From Hymenopellis radicata (Eukaryota > Basidiomycota > Agaricomycetes > Agaricales > Physalacriaceae), in assembly GCA_015501595.1 (NCBI GenBank), contig JADNRX010000063.1:124001-188000 (forward strand): a stretch of DNA of 64,000 bases, read 5' to 3'. The position numbers were made by a program, and so were the translations under genes. Positions 21,930 through 32,437 of the stretch are shown here, piece by piece (position 1 is the stretch's first letter; each line of letters starts with the position of its first letter). The notes under the pieces are model-generated. The model was not told the DNA's origin. It was given only the letters and a program-made list of their open reading frames with translations, and did no database searches.

Positions 21930-22845
21930 CCGCACGCCGCACGTCCCGTCCCAAGGACAGTTTGCCTTGAACAATAATTCTCTACCGCTTATGCCACCAC
22001 TCAGGTAGCGGTCGGGGACTTTGTGTCTAAAGTTCTAAAGAATCATGGCAGCAGAGGAATCGCCGACTCCTCGTCTGCATCCAGGGGTCGTCAAATGAAG
22101 CGCGGAGGTACCCAGGTGGAGAAGCGCCACTCTGAATGAGGAGACCTCGTCCGCCTTCTCGGCGCCATATAGTCTTTGGGCTGTAGAGATCTCTTGTTCT
22201 TCATCGTGTCTGTTGTTGTCGCTATACCGTCTCAGTGTTTGAATATTACAAGCTGTTGTTGAATAGCTGACTGAACATGACCTGCAGTGAGTGAAGAGAC
22301 TTCGTCCGTCTTCTCGGCGCCATCCTAACTAATTCATAGTCAGTACAGTTTTCGACGGGTCGCCCTGGGCTCTTACATTTGCTGTTCCGGCTACCGTCTG
22401 CTGAAAACTTTACATCATTCCCGACCTCTTTGGATGGCAGAGGGAGTGTCGTTGATCAGCCACTGGGCCCCGGCACTAGAATTATTTTCTGGCGGGATTG
22501 GTTTAAGATGGTCCCGTCCTGAGCAACGCAGACGCTGCCACTACATGTAAAATTCGACGCAAAGCCGCCTGGAACAAGAAATGTATTCCCAGTCTCTGCT
22601 GATGAGCTCAGCGCTTTCGTTTTCTTGTCGACGCGTCCATTTATTCCTCTTCCGATTACCCACGGATGAATTAATGAGGTTATGGAGCTATTTGGCGCGT
22701 TGTGGAAGGAAAACAGCCTGATACTAGCGAGAACTTCAAGAAGAGCTTTAAGTTTGATGAATACAGAGTTAGGGTTACACGTGTTTCTGTTTATCCGGAT
22801 ACGGACCGGACAAGGCGACCAACTTGATTTCGACCATCACAGCAC
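21930..22845. other. Intergenic, family-F relic to Dap1-like gene
   Basis: No gene is seen. The only structure noticed is a pair of ~28-bp direct repeats (22141-22168 and 22296-22323). The right end should hold the Dap1-like promoter. Confidence 0.5.
22141..22323. repeat. Pair of ~28-bp direct repeats, 155 bp apart
   Basis: GAGACCTCGTCCGCCTTCTC at 22141 and GAGACTTCGTCCGTCTTCTC at 22296, both followed by GGCGCCAT. These are minor non-coding repeats beside a pseudogene. Confidence 0.7.
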
Positions 22846-23349
22846 ATGCTTGAATCCTTGCCCTGGTACGCCTACGTTCTGCTACCAGCTCTCCTCGCAG
22901 TCCCTGCGGTATACTTTTTCTCAAGGCAGTACTCGGCACCGCTTCCCCCCGTACCCAAATCCAGCGAATCCACTACTGAGGAACCCAAAACAATCATGCA
23001 ACCTCCAGTTGATACGCTCCCACCTCCATTATCCACACCCTACACACCTGCGGAGCTTGCGAAACACACTACCTCGGAAACAGGCATATATGTGGCCATA
23101 AAGGGCACAATCTTCGATGTTACACGCAAAGCAGACGTGTACGGTCCTGGCAAATCGTATTCAGTGTTTGCGGGCAAGGACGGGAGCAGGGGCCTGGGCA
23201 TGAGCAGCTTGAAGCCAGAGGATGCAGTTGCTGATACAGAAGGGATGGACCCAAAGGATCGCAAGGTGTTGGACGAGTGGTATGTGTTCTTCGAGAAGAG
23301 ATACCCAATTGTGGGCAAAGTAGTTCCCGAAGGCGAGGCCAGGTTGTAA
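22846..23349 (+). CDS. Dap1/MAPR-type cytochrome b5-fold haem protein
   Basis: Intronless 167-residue protein. An N-terminal anchor helix (LLPALLAVPAVYFFS) is followed by a proline-rich linker and a cytochrome b5-like steroid/haem-binding domain: TPAELAKHT, IYVAIKGTIFDVTRKADVYG, PGKSYSVFAGKDGSRGLGMS, DRKVLDEWYVFFEKRYPIVG. Tyrosines in DVYGPGKSY take the haem-ligand place in MAPR proteins such as yeast Dap1, which supports ER cytochrome P450s of sterol synthesis. By analogy this could assist Erg11 or the P450 at 45-47 kb, but that is inference. Length and order are normal. Confidence 0.92.
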   Translation: MLESLPWYAYVLLPALLAVPAVYFFSRQYSAPLPPVPKSSESTTEEPKTIMQPPVDTLPPPLSTPYTPAELAKHTTSETGIYVAIKGTIFDVTRKADVYGPGKSYSVFAGKDGSRGLGMSSLKPEDAVADTEGMDPKDRKVLDEWYVFFEKRYPIVGKVVPEGEARL

Positions 23350-23539
23350 GTAGAATCTGTGTTGTATTCCATTCAAGCAGTGATAGCGTTTTCAAGGGAT
23401 TAATTGTTATTTTGTACGCTTACTGAATGCATCGGCGACGCGCTTTGTCAAGCTAGCTTTGACATTGAGTCAGTTGGGCTGGTGATCGACATTTTGATCG
23501 ACATTTTCCAATCTTCTTCTTCCATCACCTTCACGAAAA

Positions 23540-25273
23540 ATGGCCCAGAATGAAAGCCTCTTTCCATCCATCGGATCTGCTGCAGCGCAAACTGATCTGC
23601 TATCGGAAACTGAGCCAATAAACGGCGAGACTGAGGAAAAGGTCACCCAGGAGATCGAATCTCTCTGTATGGAATGCGGTCAACAGGTCTGCAAAAATAA
23701 TCCTAGAGACACGAATCATTCTAACGATAGCATCAGTAGGGAATGACTCGACTGCTCCTGACATCTATTCCCTTCTTCCGCGAAGTGGTTGTCATGTCGT
23801 TTAGATGTCAACATTGCGGTGCCACGAATAATGAAATCCAGTCTGCTGGAACCATCCGGCGTATGTGGCATCTCTCTCTCGGGGTACACTTTTCTAAACG
23901 AGCGCGTTTTCAGCTGAAGGGACTGTATACACTGCCCGCATCCTGGCGAGATCTGACCTTGACCGACAAATTGTTCGATCCCCAAGCTGCGAGATCGTGA
24001 TCCCCGAATACGAACTGACTCTTCCTCCATCTCAACGCGGACAACTCACCACGGTTGAGGGTCTCATTCGTGATGTCGTTACGGATCTCAGCATGGATCA
24101 GCCGCTTCGTCGTATTCAGGATGAGGACGGATTCAACAAAATCAAAGCTCTGCTTGACAAACTGAAGCCAATAATAGGAGAGGACGAAGAGATGGATGAC
24201 CAGCTCATTTCTGAGACCTCCACGAAGGATATACCGATGCCAGCTTTTACCTTACGATTGGATGATCCAGCGGGTAACTCGTTCATCGAGTTTGTCGACA
24301 GCATGGGAGACCCGAAATGGAACATGAGAACGTATCCACGCTCTCTGGAGCAGAACGTATCGCTAGGATTGATCTCTGCGGATGACGCCGCTGCTAATGT
24401 CGCGACCAGAAAAGAGCTTAACGAGGACGAAGAGATTGGTGGAGGCGGCTCTGGTGTAAATGAGGAAATCTTCGTATTCCAGGGCTCTTGTTCCAGCTGC
24501 GGCCATCCTTTGGATACTCTAATGAAGAAAGTCAACATTCCGTATTTCAAGGTAGTTCATTCCTCTCATGCCAGTATGCGTAAGGTGTCTTATTGTTCAG
24601 GATGTTCTCATCATGTCAACAAATTGCGACCGGTGTGGCTACCGCGATAACGAAGTCAAGTCTGGCGGTGCTATTTCTGAACAGGGGAAGCGAATCACGC
24701 TCAAGGTTGAAGACCGCGAGGATCTCAGTCGAGATATTCTCAAGGTGAGCTTTATAGCTAGACTGTTCCTGTTAAAATTAACAATGTGCAGAGTGACACT
24801 GCGGGACTAACGGTGCCCGAGATTGATCTGGTACTTTCGCACGGCACACTGGGAGGACGCTTCACGACCCTCGAAGGCCTCCTCGAGCAGGTGTACGAGG
24901 AACTTAACGAGAAAGTTTTCACAGGCGATTCGGCCGCAGGTGAAGACCGGGTGCCTTTTGAAGCTTTCTTGGGGAAGCTCAAGGAGGTTTGTCATTTTTC
25001 GCCTCGTCTAGGTTAACTGACCGAGCGCAATATAGGTGAAAAACGCTGAACGCCCTTTTACTCTGATCATTGATGATCCGTTGGCGAACTCATACGTGCA
25101 GAACTTGTACGCTCCCGATTCAGACCCAAATATGACGGTCGAGTTGTATGATAGATCGTGGGATCAGAACGAGGAAGCTTGGGTTGAACGATATCAAGGT
25201 TGAAAATTATGCAGAGGCTGAGCAGGAAGAGGTTGTGGAGGATCAAACAGAGGGGATTGTAGCCGTCGTATAA
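23540..25273 (+). CDS. ZPR1: ZPR1 zinc-finger protein
   Basis: ZPR1 is an essential eukaryotic protein that assists folding of elongation factor eEF1A. It has two copies of a C4 finger plus alpha/beta module: finger 1 is CMECGQQ with CQHC (split by an intron at about 23687-23740), with [15 protein letters not shown] between; module 1 is [20 protein letters not shown] and [13 protein letters not shown]; finger 2 is [10 protein letters not shown] with [18 protein letters not shown]; module 2 includes [20 protein letters not shown]. All introns keep phase. An extra A near 25174-25176 shifts the C-terminus: the raw frame stops at 25203, whereas the conserved ending ([11 protein letters not shown]) continues to 25273. 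The coordinates use the latter. Confidence 0.93.
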
Positions 25274-26046
25274 AGTGCCTCTAGAACTTTGGCTTCCCGT
25301 CAATCATCTATTAGACTAGAGTGGAATGTTTATGCAAACCTCACCGGCACATCGGGGTGCGGATGGTCTTCGTGGGTTACATATTCCACAATTTTAGTAC
25401 GTTTACCATGAAGGCCGATTTTGATTCGCGAGTGCTTCGAACTCTGGGTGCATGAGTCTTGGCGACTCGGATACTAATCAAACGAAGCACACTTGAGGCT
25501 GTTGTATTCAACGACATCAGTCAAATTGTGTGTAATTCTACTTCGAACTTGCGTAGCCGAATGGAAGCGCCCTACGGTCAGGTCGGACAACACGGCAGGC
25601 AGGCACCTGAGTCGAGCGATGAATTGCAGTGACTCCGGCAGATGCCGTACCATCCTCTTTCTGATTCCAACGGCCATGGAACGAACGGCTTGGGAAATCG
25701 AGCAAAACGGAGCGCTCGTCGAAGTCACCTAGTGGAATACTACCTTCATCTCCGTCTAGATCCAGAATCCTACGGCGCTCATGGTCAGGCTGCTCAAAGC
25801 CTCGAACTACACTGCTTGAAATCGTTGATCCAGCGCTAATCGATAATCCGTGTGTACTATACCCCCCACAAAGAATTGAATGTCGCTCGCCTGGCTGTGC
25901 AATTTCGCGTTTCGCGTTTGATGAATCAAGCCCGTCTGCAACGTGCTGTACGACTCGCACACGCGTATGCCCTGTGTAAGGGTGGCGCCGGCGGTTTGTT
26001 TGTTTTACCAAGCTCAGAGGACACACTCCATCACGATTCCAATGGT
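25274..26046. other. Intergenic, ZPR1 to M43 protease
   Basis: No supported gene on either strand. The right end is the M43 promoter, with a TATA box at 26047. Confidence 0.55.
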
Positions 26047-26054
26047 TATAAAAG
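26047..26054 (+). promoter_or_regulatory. TATA box of the M43 protease gene
   Basis: TATAAAAG about 135 bp before the ATG, followed by a pyrimidine-rich leader (runs of CT between 26070 and 26160), the usual layout for highly expressed fungal secreted-enzyme genes. Confidence 0.7.
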
Positions 26055-26188
26055 GCCGCTGAGTGTGTTCTTTCCCTCCATTCCTCTTCCTCCCCTCGGT
26101 TCCGCTTCTTTTTCTTTTCTTTCGCGGTTCCGTTATCCCTTTTTCTATTTCAGACCACTTGCTTTTCAAGTGCCTTTGACGTTTTACG

Positions 26189-27406
26189 ATGCTTTTCACT
26201 ACTACTCTTGCTCTGCTCTCCGGAGCCACGGCTTCTATAGCTTTCCCTTCATCGCTCATGACTAGAGATGTCTCTTCTGCCACTCCCTCTTCGTCAGTGG
26301 TCTGTCAATCTTTCCTGCGCATTAGACTAACCCGTATCTCAGCCGCCGTTGCCCCTCTGAATTGAGCAGAGAACGTAAGGAAGCTGCTGAGAAGCACTTC
26401 CGTAACGCGAAGGCCCAAGGTACGCGTCGCGAGGACCTCAAGACCGGACCCATCCCCGTATACTGGAACGTCATCTATGAGAACAAGACCTATGAGGGTG
26501 GCTATCTTGAGTAAGCACCTTCACTGGTCGAAATACTATGTGACTGCTATTAACTTTTTGTGATAGTGAACAACAGATCAAAGACCAGATCGATGTCATC
26601 AATGCCGATTATAGTACTGCTGGTGTTTCATGGACTCTCGCCAACACGACATATGTCGAGAACGCAGATTGGTTCACGTACGTGACTGATAAGTGAGCGC
26701 TCATCCGTCAGATCTATTGATGATGTGGCTGATATGTCGCCTGCAGGACTCCATCCCAGACCGAAATGAAGCGCGCTCTTCGCCAGGGTGGTGTCGATGC
26801 ATTAAACATCTACAGTGTCTCGTACGTGAAGCCGTTGTCATAACCAGAAAGGAGACTTAGTTTCTATATGTTTTAGATTCTTCAACTCTAGCGAAGGCTT
26901 GCTGGGATATGCTGAATACCCATCAGACTACGAGTCAGAGCCCTATAACGATGGTATCGTGCTGCAGTATGCCACACTTCCTGGCGGCTCATCAGAGGCC
27001 TACGGTCTTGGAAAGACTCTGACACACGAAGCGGGGCACTGGGTTGGGCTTTACCACACGTTCGAAGTACGTTTTTCTTGATGGTTCGCTATATCCTCGC
27101 CCTCACATTTCGACTAGGGCGGTTGTGAAGAGACCAACGGAGGAGACCAGATTGCCGACACCCCCGCTCAGGACTCGTCCACTCACGGGTGCCCGACTAC
27201 GCGCGACAGCTGCAAAGGAGAGCCTGGACTTGACCCCATTCGTGAGCGCCGTCTTCGTACTGCGCATACTGTCCTTCTCAATCCCCATTCTAGACAACTA
27301 CATGGACTATTCAGACGACGTCTGCTTGACCGAATTCTCAGCAGGACAGATTGAGCGCTTGCAAGAGCAGATGCGGGTTTACAGGGGAGTAGACATCACG
27401 ATATAA
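26189..27406 (+). CDS. Secreted M43 (pappalysin-type) metalloprotease, MEP1-like
   Basis: Signal peptide ([16 protein letters not shown]), then [20 protein letters not shown], the family N-terminus [29 protein letters not shown], and the zinc site [19 protein letters not shown], giving HExxHxxGxxH with the third His in LYHTF. Further on are [15 protein letters not shown] and the Met-turn region [11 protein letters not shown]. Cysteines fit the usual disulfides. Six introns (near 26289-26340, 26512-26566, 26678-26746, 26822-26877, 27067-27117, 27242-27291) all keep frame. These extracellular proteases degrade protein substrates and are often linked to nutrition or host contact. The gene is intact and has a good TATA box upstream. 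Confidence 0.93.
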
Positions 27407-27808
27407 TTGGGAGAGGGAAGGAGACATTGCATTCTTACGATTCACTTATGACGGACTTTATGGACTTTCAACGTAACAGCATTAATTTTCACATTTGAAC
27501 AGACTTGGTGTCGAGAGATTCGGGCTCAAGGGTCCTGCGTTTAGTGCAACGCATCACAGTTACTGAGTTAGTGGAAGAGTTCACAAAACGAAGGGCATGA
27601 GCATTCGCTTCCCGTGGCTATACATGAGTTACACGTATTGACTTTTTTTACACTGCGCGCTGCGTCCCTGCTCCTTCAAGCCATAAATCCCACCTTGCGC
27701 GCTTCCTCGGGATCATGCCAATGCGAAGGTTCCGTTCTCGGACTGGGAGATAACTCCGAAAGTGGTATAAAATTCTAATGGTGGCGTCAACATCACCCCG
27801 ATATTTTA
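27407..27808. other. Gap between convergent M43 and DUF6534 genes
   Basis: Tail-to-tail intergenic region; nothing is recognised beyond expected 3' flanks. Confidence 0.5.
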
Positions 27809-29506
27809 CTACGGGTTTGATGAACTCGCCTTACTGCTCCCGCCTTCCACGGGAGAGATTCCAGTATTCAGTCTGAGAACATTGGATGAACGCGCGGTCT
27901 CGGACCTCGAGGAGGAGGCTTCTGTTCCGCCGGTGCCACTGATCCTTTTGCGAGCGTTTAGCATGGCCAGGAAGGAGTTGACGTATAACTTCGTCAGGAG
28001 GAATTCGACACCCAGGAAAACGAGAGTTGTGGGTAGTGTGATGAAGGCTATTAATGCCACCATAGAGCATGCACTGGTATCACAAGTCAGAAACCTAGCA
28101 CACGGTTCAGACAAGGTAGTAGACGCCCACCTCGTTGCTAATCCCGAAATTAGAACAAAGCGCATGATAATGATTATTTTGGAGTTCGTGCTAGAGAATG
28201 ACAATCAGGAAAGCTATCCGAAGGCAAGTGGAGATCTCCGACCTCGAAAACTTCGCTTTACGGCGTGTCTTCTGGAGGTAGTAACACATGGCGCCCGATA
28301 TAACAAAGTCAATGGCTGTTGCTGATGCGAACGCAGCATCGACTGCCCACTGAGTAAGAAGAGATCCGATATCAACGTCAGTCGAATAAAGGGCGAGGAA
28401 CGCGACGCGACTTACGGCAATGCCCTGAAGTCCGGAGAAAGTCGAGATTTGGCAACTGGGGTGATGTCAGGTTTGGTAACTCGAGGCTCATCGATGGGCT
28501 TACGTTTCGTATGCCAATACTAAAAAAGGAAGTTAGAAAGAGGGCCGTTTTTGGTCATGAGCCAACTCACGTATGCCAATTGCTGTTGGGCAAGAGATGG
28601 TAAGTGCATGCCATAACGCCAAGACACGGAGTCGTACCAGTTCCGCCAGCAACAACTACTATCTGTTTAGAGACATTGAGTCTGGGTTTTGTGAATACAA
28701 TCATTCTACTCACCACCAGCCAAGGAAGAAACTTGTGGAAATGTCGACCGACTAAACAGCGATCAGAACACACTCTGAGTAGGCGAGGGAACACGTACGT
28801 TTCCAGAGTCGGACAGCATATAGGCTGAACACCGTTTATTTTTCTGCGAACCAAATCCACAAACGCGTACCTTTGCACGCCAACGATGATCACGATCTAC
28901 ATAAGGGTAAATTCGCCAAACAATTTTGGGGTACCTGTGCGAACACTTACGTTTATGGCGATCTGGACCTATGGTGACTTGTGTTAGTACGGGGTTTAGG
29001 GGGATGAAAGCGCCATACTTTGAAGGACCTGAAAAAAGAGATGGTTGTCAAGAGACGGAGAATAACTTTGTCCGAGGACGTACCATACTATAACGTCGAG
29101 CTCGAGGAATTCGCCAAAGGAGTTGACGAGGTAGTGATATACGGCGTGGACGGTAAGAGATAGGTGAAGCGCGTCCATGATCCTGTACCACGCGTTGGTG
29201 GGGACGTATGGGCTTCGGAGGAGCTACGTACCACAAGATGCCAACCTTTAAACAACCTTTAAGCGAGAAAAAGACGAGAAGTCAGTCATAACGTACCGAG
29301 TAGCGATACGTTGCCCAGTCATTGGGATACTCATGGTAATATATCCATGTTTGCAGGACGGTGACTCCGAACAAACTTTGAGGAGGTCAGTATGGCCTTA
29401 GCCGCGAAGGAGATGGTGCTCACACAGCAGACAGTACGAGCCCAATGAGGGCTGCACCGATGGTCAGTCCCAGATTGACTGGCGGCAGGACTTCAGAAGT
29501 AGACAT
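27809..29506 (-). CDS. DUF6534 multi-pass membrane protein
   Basis: Family of basidiomycete seven-helix membrane proteins of unknown role. The start MSTSEVLPPVNLGLTIGAAL leads into helix 1; then FGVTVLQTWIYYHEYPNDW, IMDALHLSLTVHAVYHYLV, QIAINIVIIVGVQSLYAVRL, RHFHKFLPWLVV, WAVDAAFASATAIDFVI, CYYLQKTRR, CSMVALIAFITLPTTLVFL and KLYVNSFLAMLNARKRI, ending in a serine-rich tail. About nine short introns are needed and those I checked keep frame. The tyrosine-lined FLAMLNARK ending is diagnostic. Receptor-like function has been suggested for such folds by shape only; nothing here shows a ligand. Confidence 0.85.
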
Positions 29507-31882
29507 GGGGGAGGGACATTCTTCCGGAGACCGAATTGACAAGCCTTATAATACACCGCCCACGCCCACATGTTTTCAATTGTGGATGATGAGCCCCAGA
29601 AGCACATTCGTGTGGAAGGCGACGGAGGCTTTTTCTGGCTGCATTGATACGCCACCAAAAGATCATGATCTCACGAAAGCAAGCCGAAAGCCGAAGTCTC
29701 GTACCGCGACAGTGACGGGGGTATCGAGGGACCGTTCGTCGCTAGAGTGAGAGACAACGCGATGAAGATGGACCGTGTACATAGCGCTAGATCGGCTCTA
29801 AGATTCGTGTGAGCCCGCAGTAGCGGACGCAGAGCAACAAGTCATATGTTTAGAACTTGATGGGGAAACAAATCAAGCCTTGTGAGATTCCCCAGCAACA
29901 TGTGGAAGAAGAATGTCGATAAGAGCTGCAAGTTGGACAAGACAAGCTTACTGCAGGATGAGAAAGTGATCGGTAGCTAGAGCATTTGTAGGATTACAAA
30001 GATAGCGGTCGATCAGCTTCTCAGCGAGTTCGATATTTCGCATCGCATTCTGCTGTGTCATCTAGACTGTGTCATAGAGCACAGTTTTCGCATCCTTGAT
30101 ATGGTTCGACCATTGTAGATAATGAGTAGTACATAAAACTATAGATGCGAATGAATAAGTCAACAGACGACAATGCGTCACCACAAACTCCGCAGAAACA
30201 CGAGCTGATCGACCGCCTATCGTTTTTATTGCTGAAGTTCTTGTGTCCTGTCGGTCCTGTGTACGCGCCTCTTGGGACCGCCTTGCAACTCGCCGGGTGG
30301 AAGGTCAGTTCCAGTAGTCGGCCTAAAAATCGTATAGAACTGGTCAACGATTACCGGACAGAAAGCGGCATGCTGGCGTCCGTCGAGTGTCTCCTCTGGG
30401 TCTCCTTTACACATGGACAAGCACCGGGACACCGGGATTTAAAAACTAAGTCCCGGAAGCTAGACTCGCTACCAGTCGCACGATGAACCTCACCCCAATG
30501 TTTGGAAAGTGGGTGACGGAGAGATCAAACTTCGCCAAGTGAAAAGCGCAGCCACGTGGGAGAAGCTGGAAGCGTGCCAAGCGGCAATCAACCAACCTGC
30601 ATCAACGGAAATCACGAGATCCCTAGCTCTTCATTACTCTTCTTTTACTTGCCTATTATCACGTCGTATCGGCGTAGTTTTTTTACGCCATCTTCTCCGC
30701 CGTCTCTAAACGACAACTCGTGAATGTGATGCGAGAATCCCAAGAAGCGTATGTTGGATTCATTGCCGTTATGTTATCCTATATCAACAAGGCTCGGGAG
30801 CGGTCGTCCCAACAGTGACTGCGGCGGTATCGAGGTACAGACAGTTTGGGATCAAGGCCACCCCGACCCATCTCGCGTCAGTAGACAACCAAAGGAAACT
30901 GCCCGCGTCAACCCGTCCCACGATCCCAATAGATTATGCGAAGTTCACGGTCACAGTCAGTCTGGTTCGCCGCTAACGTCTGCCAGGTACATTGAATGTC
31001 GTCTGGAATAAGATATATGCAAGTTGGCCTCGAGTCTCAACCAGTCTGGTAAATCCCATACAAGGAAAACAAGCGGATGGCGGCACCACAGTGGATCCTA
31101 TTGTTAAAATGTGTTGGCATTGTTAACCTCCTCTCTGCGCCCTCCGAGTTACTACCAGAGTTAGTACGTTAATAACTCATGTTCACAATTGGTTGTTATT
31201 AACATCGACACTGTTCGACACCTTCAGTCTCAGGACCAGCATGACAGCTATGGCGCATTACGCTGCGGACCATAGCCCGTGCAACTCATGCGATTCTGTA
31301 TGGTATCATCATCGCCGGCTGTCATTTAACAACGTAGCCTTCATAATCGCGATAATGTTGAGCATGTTGGAAGTTAGAGCATACTCACTGCTAGACTTGC
31401 ATCTTTCGCGTGGGATATGAGCGTCGGACCTTGGTGCAGCGCTCTGCCTACTGCGCTTTCTGTCGTTCAAGTCTCTGGATTGCCATTACTTCTGCCTGTA
31501 CTCTGACTAACTTGGACGCACAGATTAGATTAAATATCAGTCGCTTAGCTTGCTCGAGGCCACTTGAAGATACTTCTGATAAAAGTAAATTGACCTCTCC
31601 ATGTTCTCCATGTTATTAAGTAGGTTCGGTGACCTTCCTCAAGTCAAGTTGGCTCAAGTCGCTTTGGGAAGCACCGACTCAACTCAAATTTACCCACCAC
31701 TTTTGGGTTTAAATTTCTGATACACGCAAGCAAGGTTCTCAGCCGGTGCAGATGGCGCCCGAGTTTGTGAGCATACGAAAATCAGGAGAAAGCCATTGGC
31801 TTCTCGAGCGCACGTGGAAACGTTCTCACGGACTTGGCCCGGAAGCATCCGATCGCACATGCCCGCCAGCAGAGTGACCACC
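29507..31882. other. Gene-poor 2.4-kb stretch
   Basis: No conserved gene is visible. One open stretch without an ATG (about 30810-30986, plus strand) runs some 60 codons but matches nothing. The part around 30140-30228 is shared, imperfectly, with 47900-48005. The rest may be promoter sequence or decayed repeat. Confidence 0.5.
30140..30228. repeat. Dispersed ~90-bp degenerate repeat, copy 1
   Basis: Shares GATGCGAA, GTCAAC, AAACTCCG, AACACGAGCTGATCGACC and GCCTATCGTTTT in the same order with 47900-48005. Neither copy is coding. No inverted ends or target duplication seen. Confidence 0.65.
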
Positions 31883-32309
31883 ATGAGCATCACGGATTTC
31901 TTCTCGTCGTTCCTCCCCACCGTGCACGCCGAAGAGGAAAAGGCGGAGGAGGAAGCGGAGGCTCCCCAGGAAGAGGCCAAGGAGGAGGCCGCGGAGGAGG
32001 AGGAGGAGGAGCCAGAAGATGTACGTCGTCTGCTTGCTGCATGAATATAGCTGACGCGACGTGGCAGATCCATCCTGTTATTCGCGACGAATGCAGAGAA
32101 TCGTCAAAGTGCAAGGAGTCGGCCAAGCACTTTTCGCACTGTACCTCCAAGGTTGAAGCTGGCCAAGGTTTCAAGGGCGAGGACTGTGTCGAGGAGCTTT
32201 TCCAGTACGAACTAGTGCATTTCCACCTTCAATTTGCTCAACGGTTTCCAGCATGATGCACTGCGTCGAGGACTGCGCAGCTCCCAAGCTTTTCGCAAAA
32301 CTCAAGTAA
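31883..32309 (+). CDS. QCR6: Cytochrome bc1 complex hinge protein (Qcr6)
   Basis: Qcr6 is the acidic subunit that helps cytochrome c1 meet cytochrome c on the outer face of the mitochondrial inner membrane. The product starts MSITDFFSSFLPTVHA, has a highly acidic stretch (a run of about 30 residues mostly Glu), then IHPVIRDECRESSKCKESAK and HFSHCTSKVE, with the CX9C-like cysteine pairs completed by EDCVEELFHMMHCVEDC and the end PKLFAKLK. Two introns (31999-32048 or so, and about 32213-32253) keep frame. The long acidic run is normal for fungal Qcr6. The gene looks intact. Confidence 0.92.
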
Positions 32310-32437
32310 TTGCATTGAGGTAAGTTGCTCTCGGAAGACCTTGGAATGCAACTCATGTCCAACAGATAGACACAACCTTTTAAAATTGCATTTAATTCTT
32401 TCCCGCGAATGTACATCGTGAAGACCTCTTGAAACCA

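Noticed and set aside
25538..26026. 162-codon minus-strand open frame before the M43 gene
   Set aside because: It overlaps the M43 promoter, has no recognisable domain, and competing frames are open on both strands.
30810..30986. Open stretch of about 60 codons without ATG
   Set aside because: No homologue, no convincing splice sites at its ends; could be chance.
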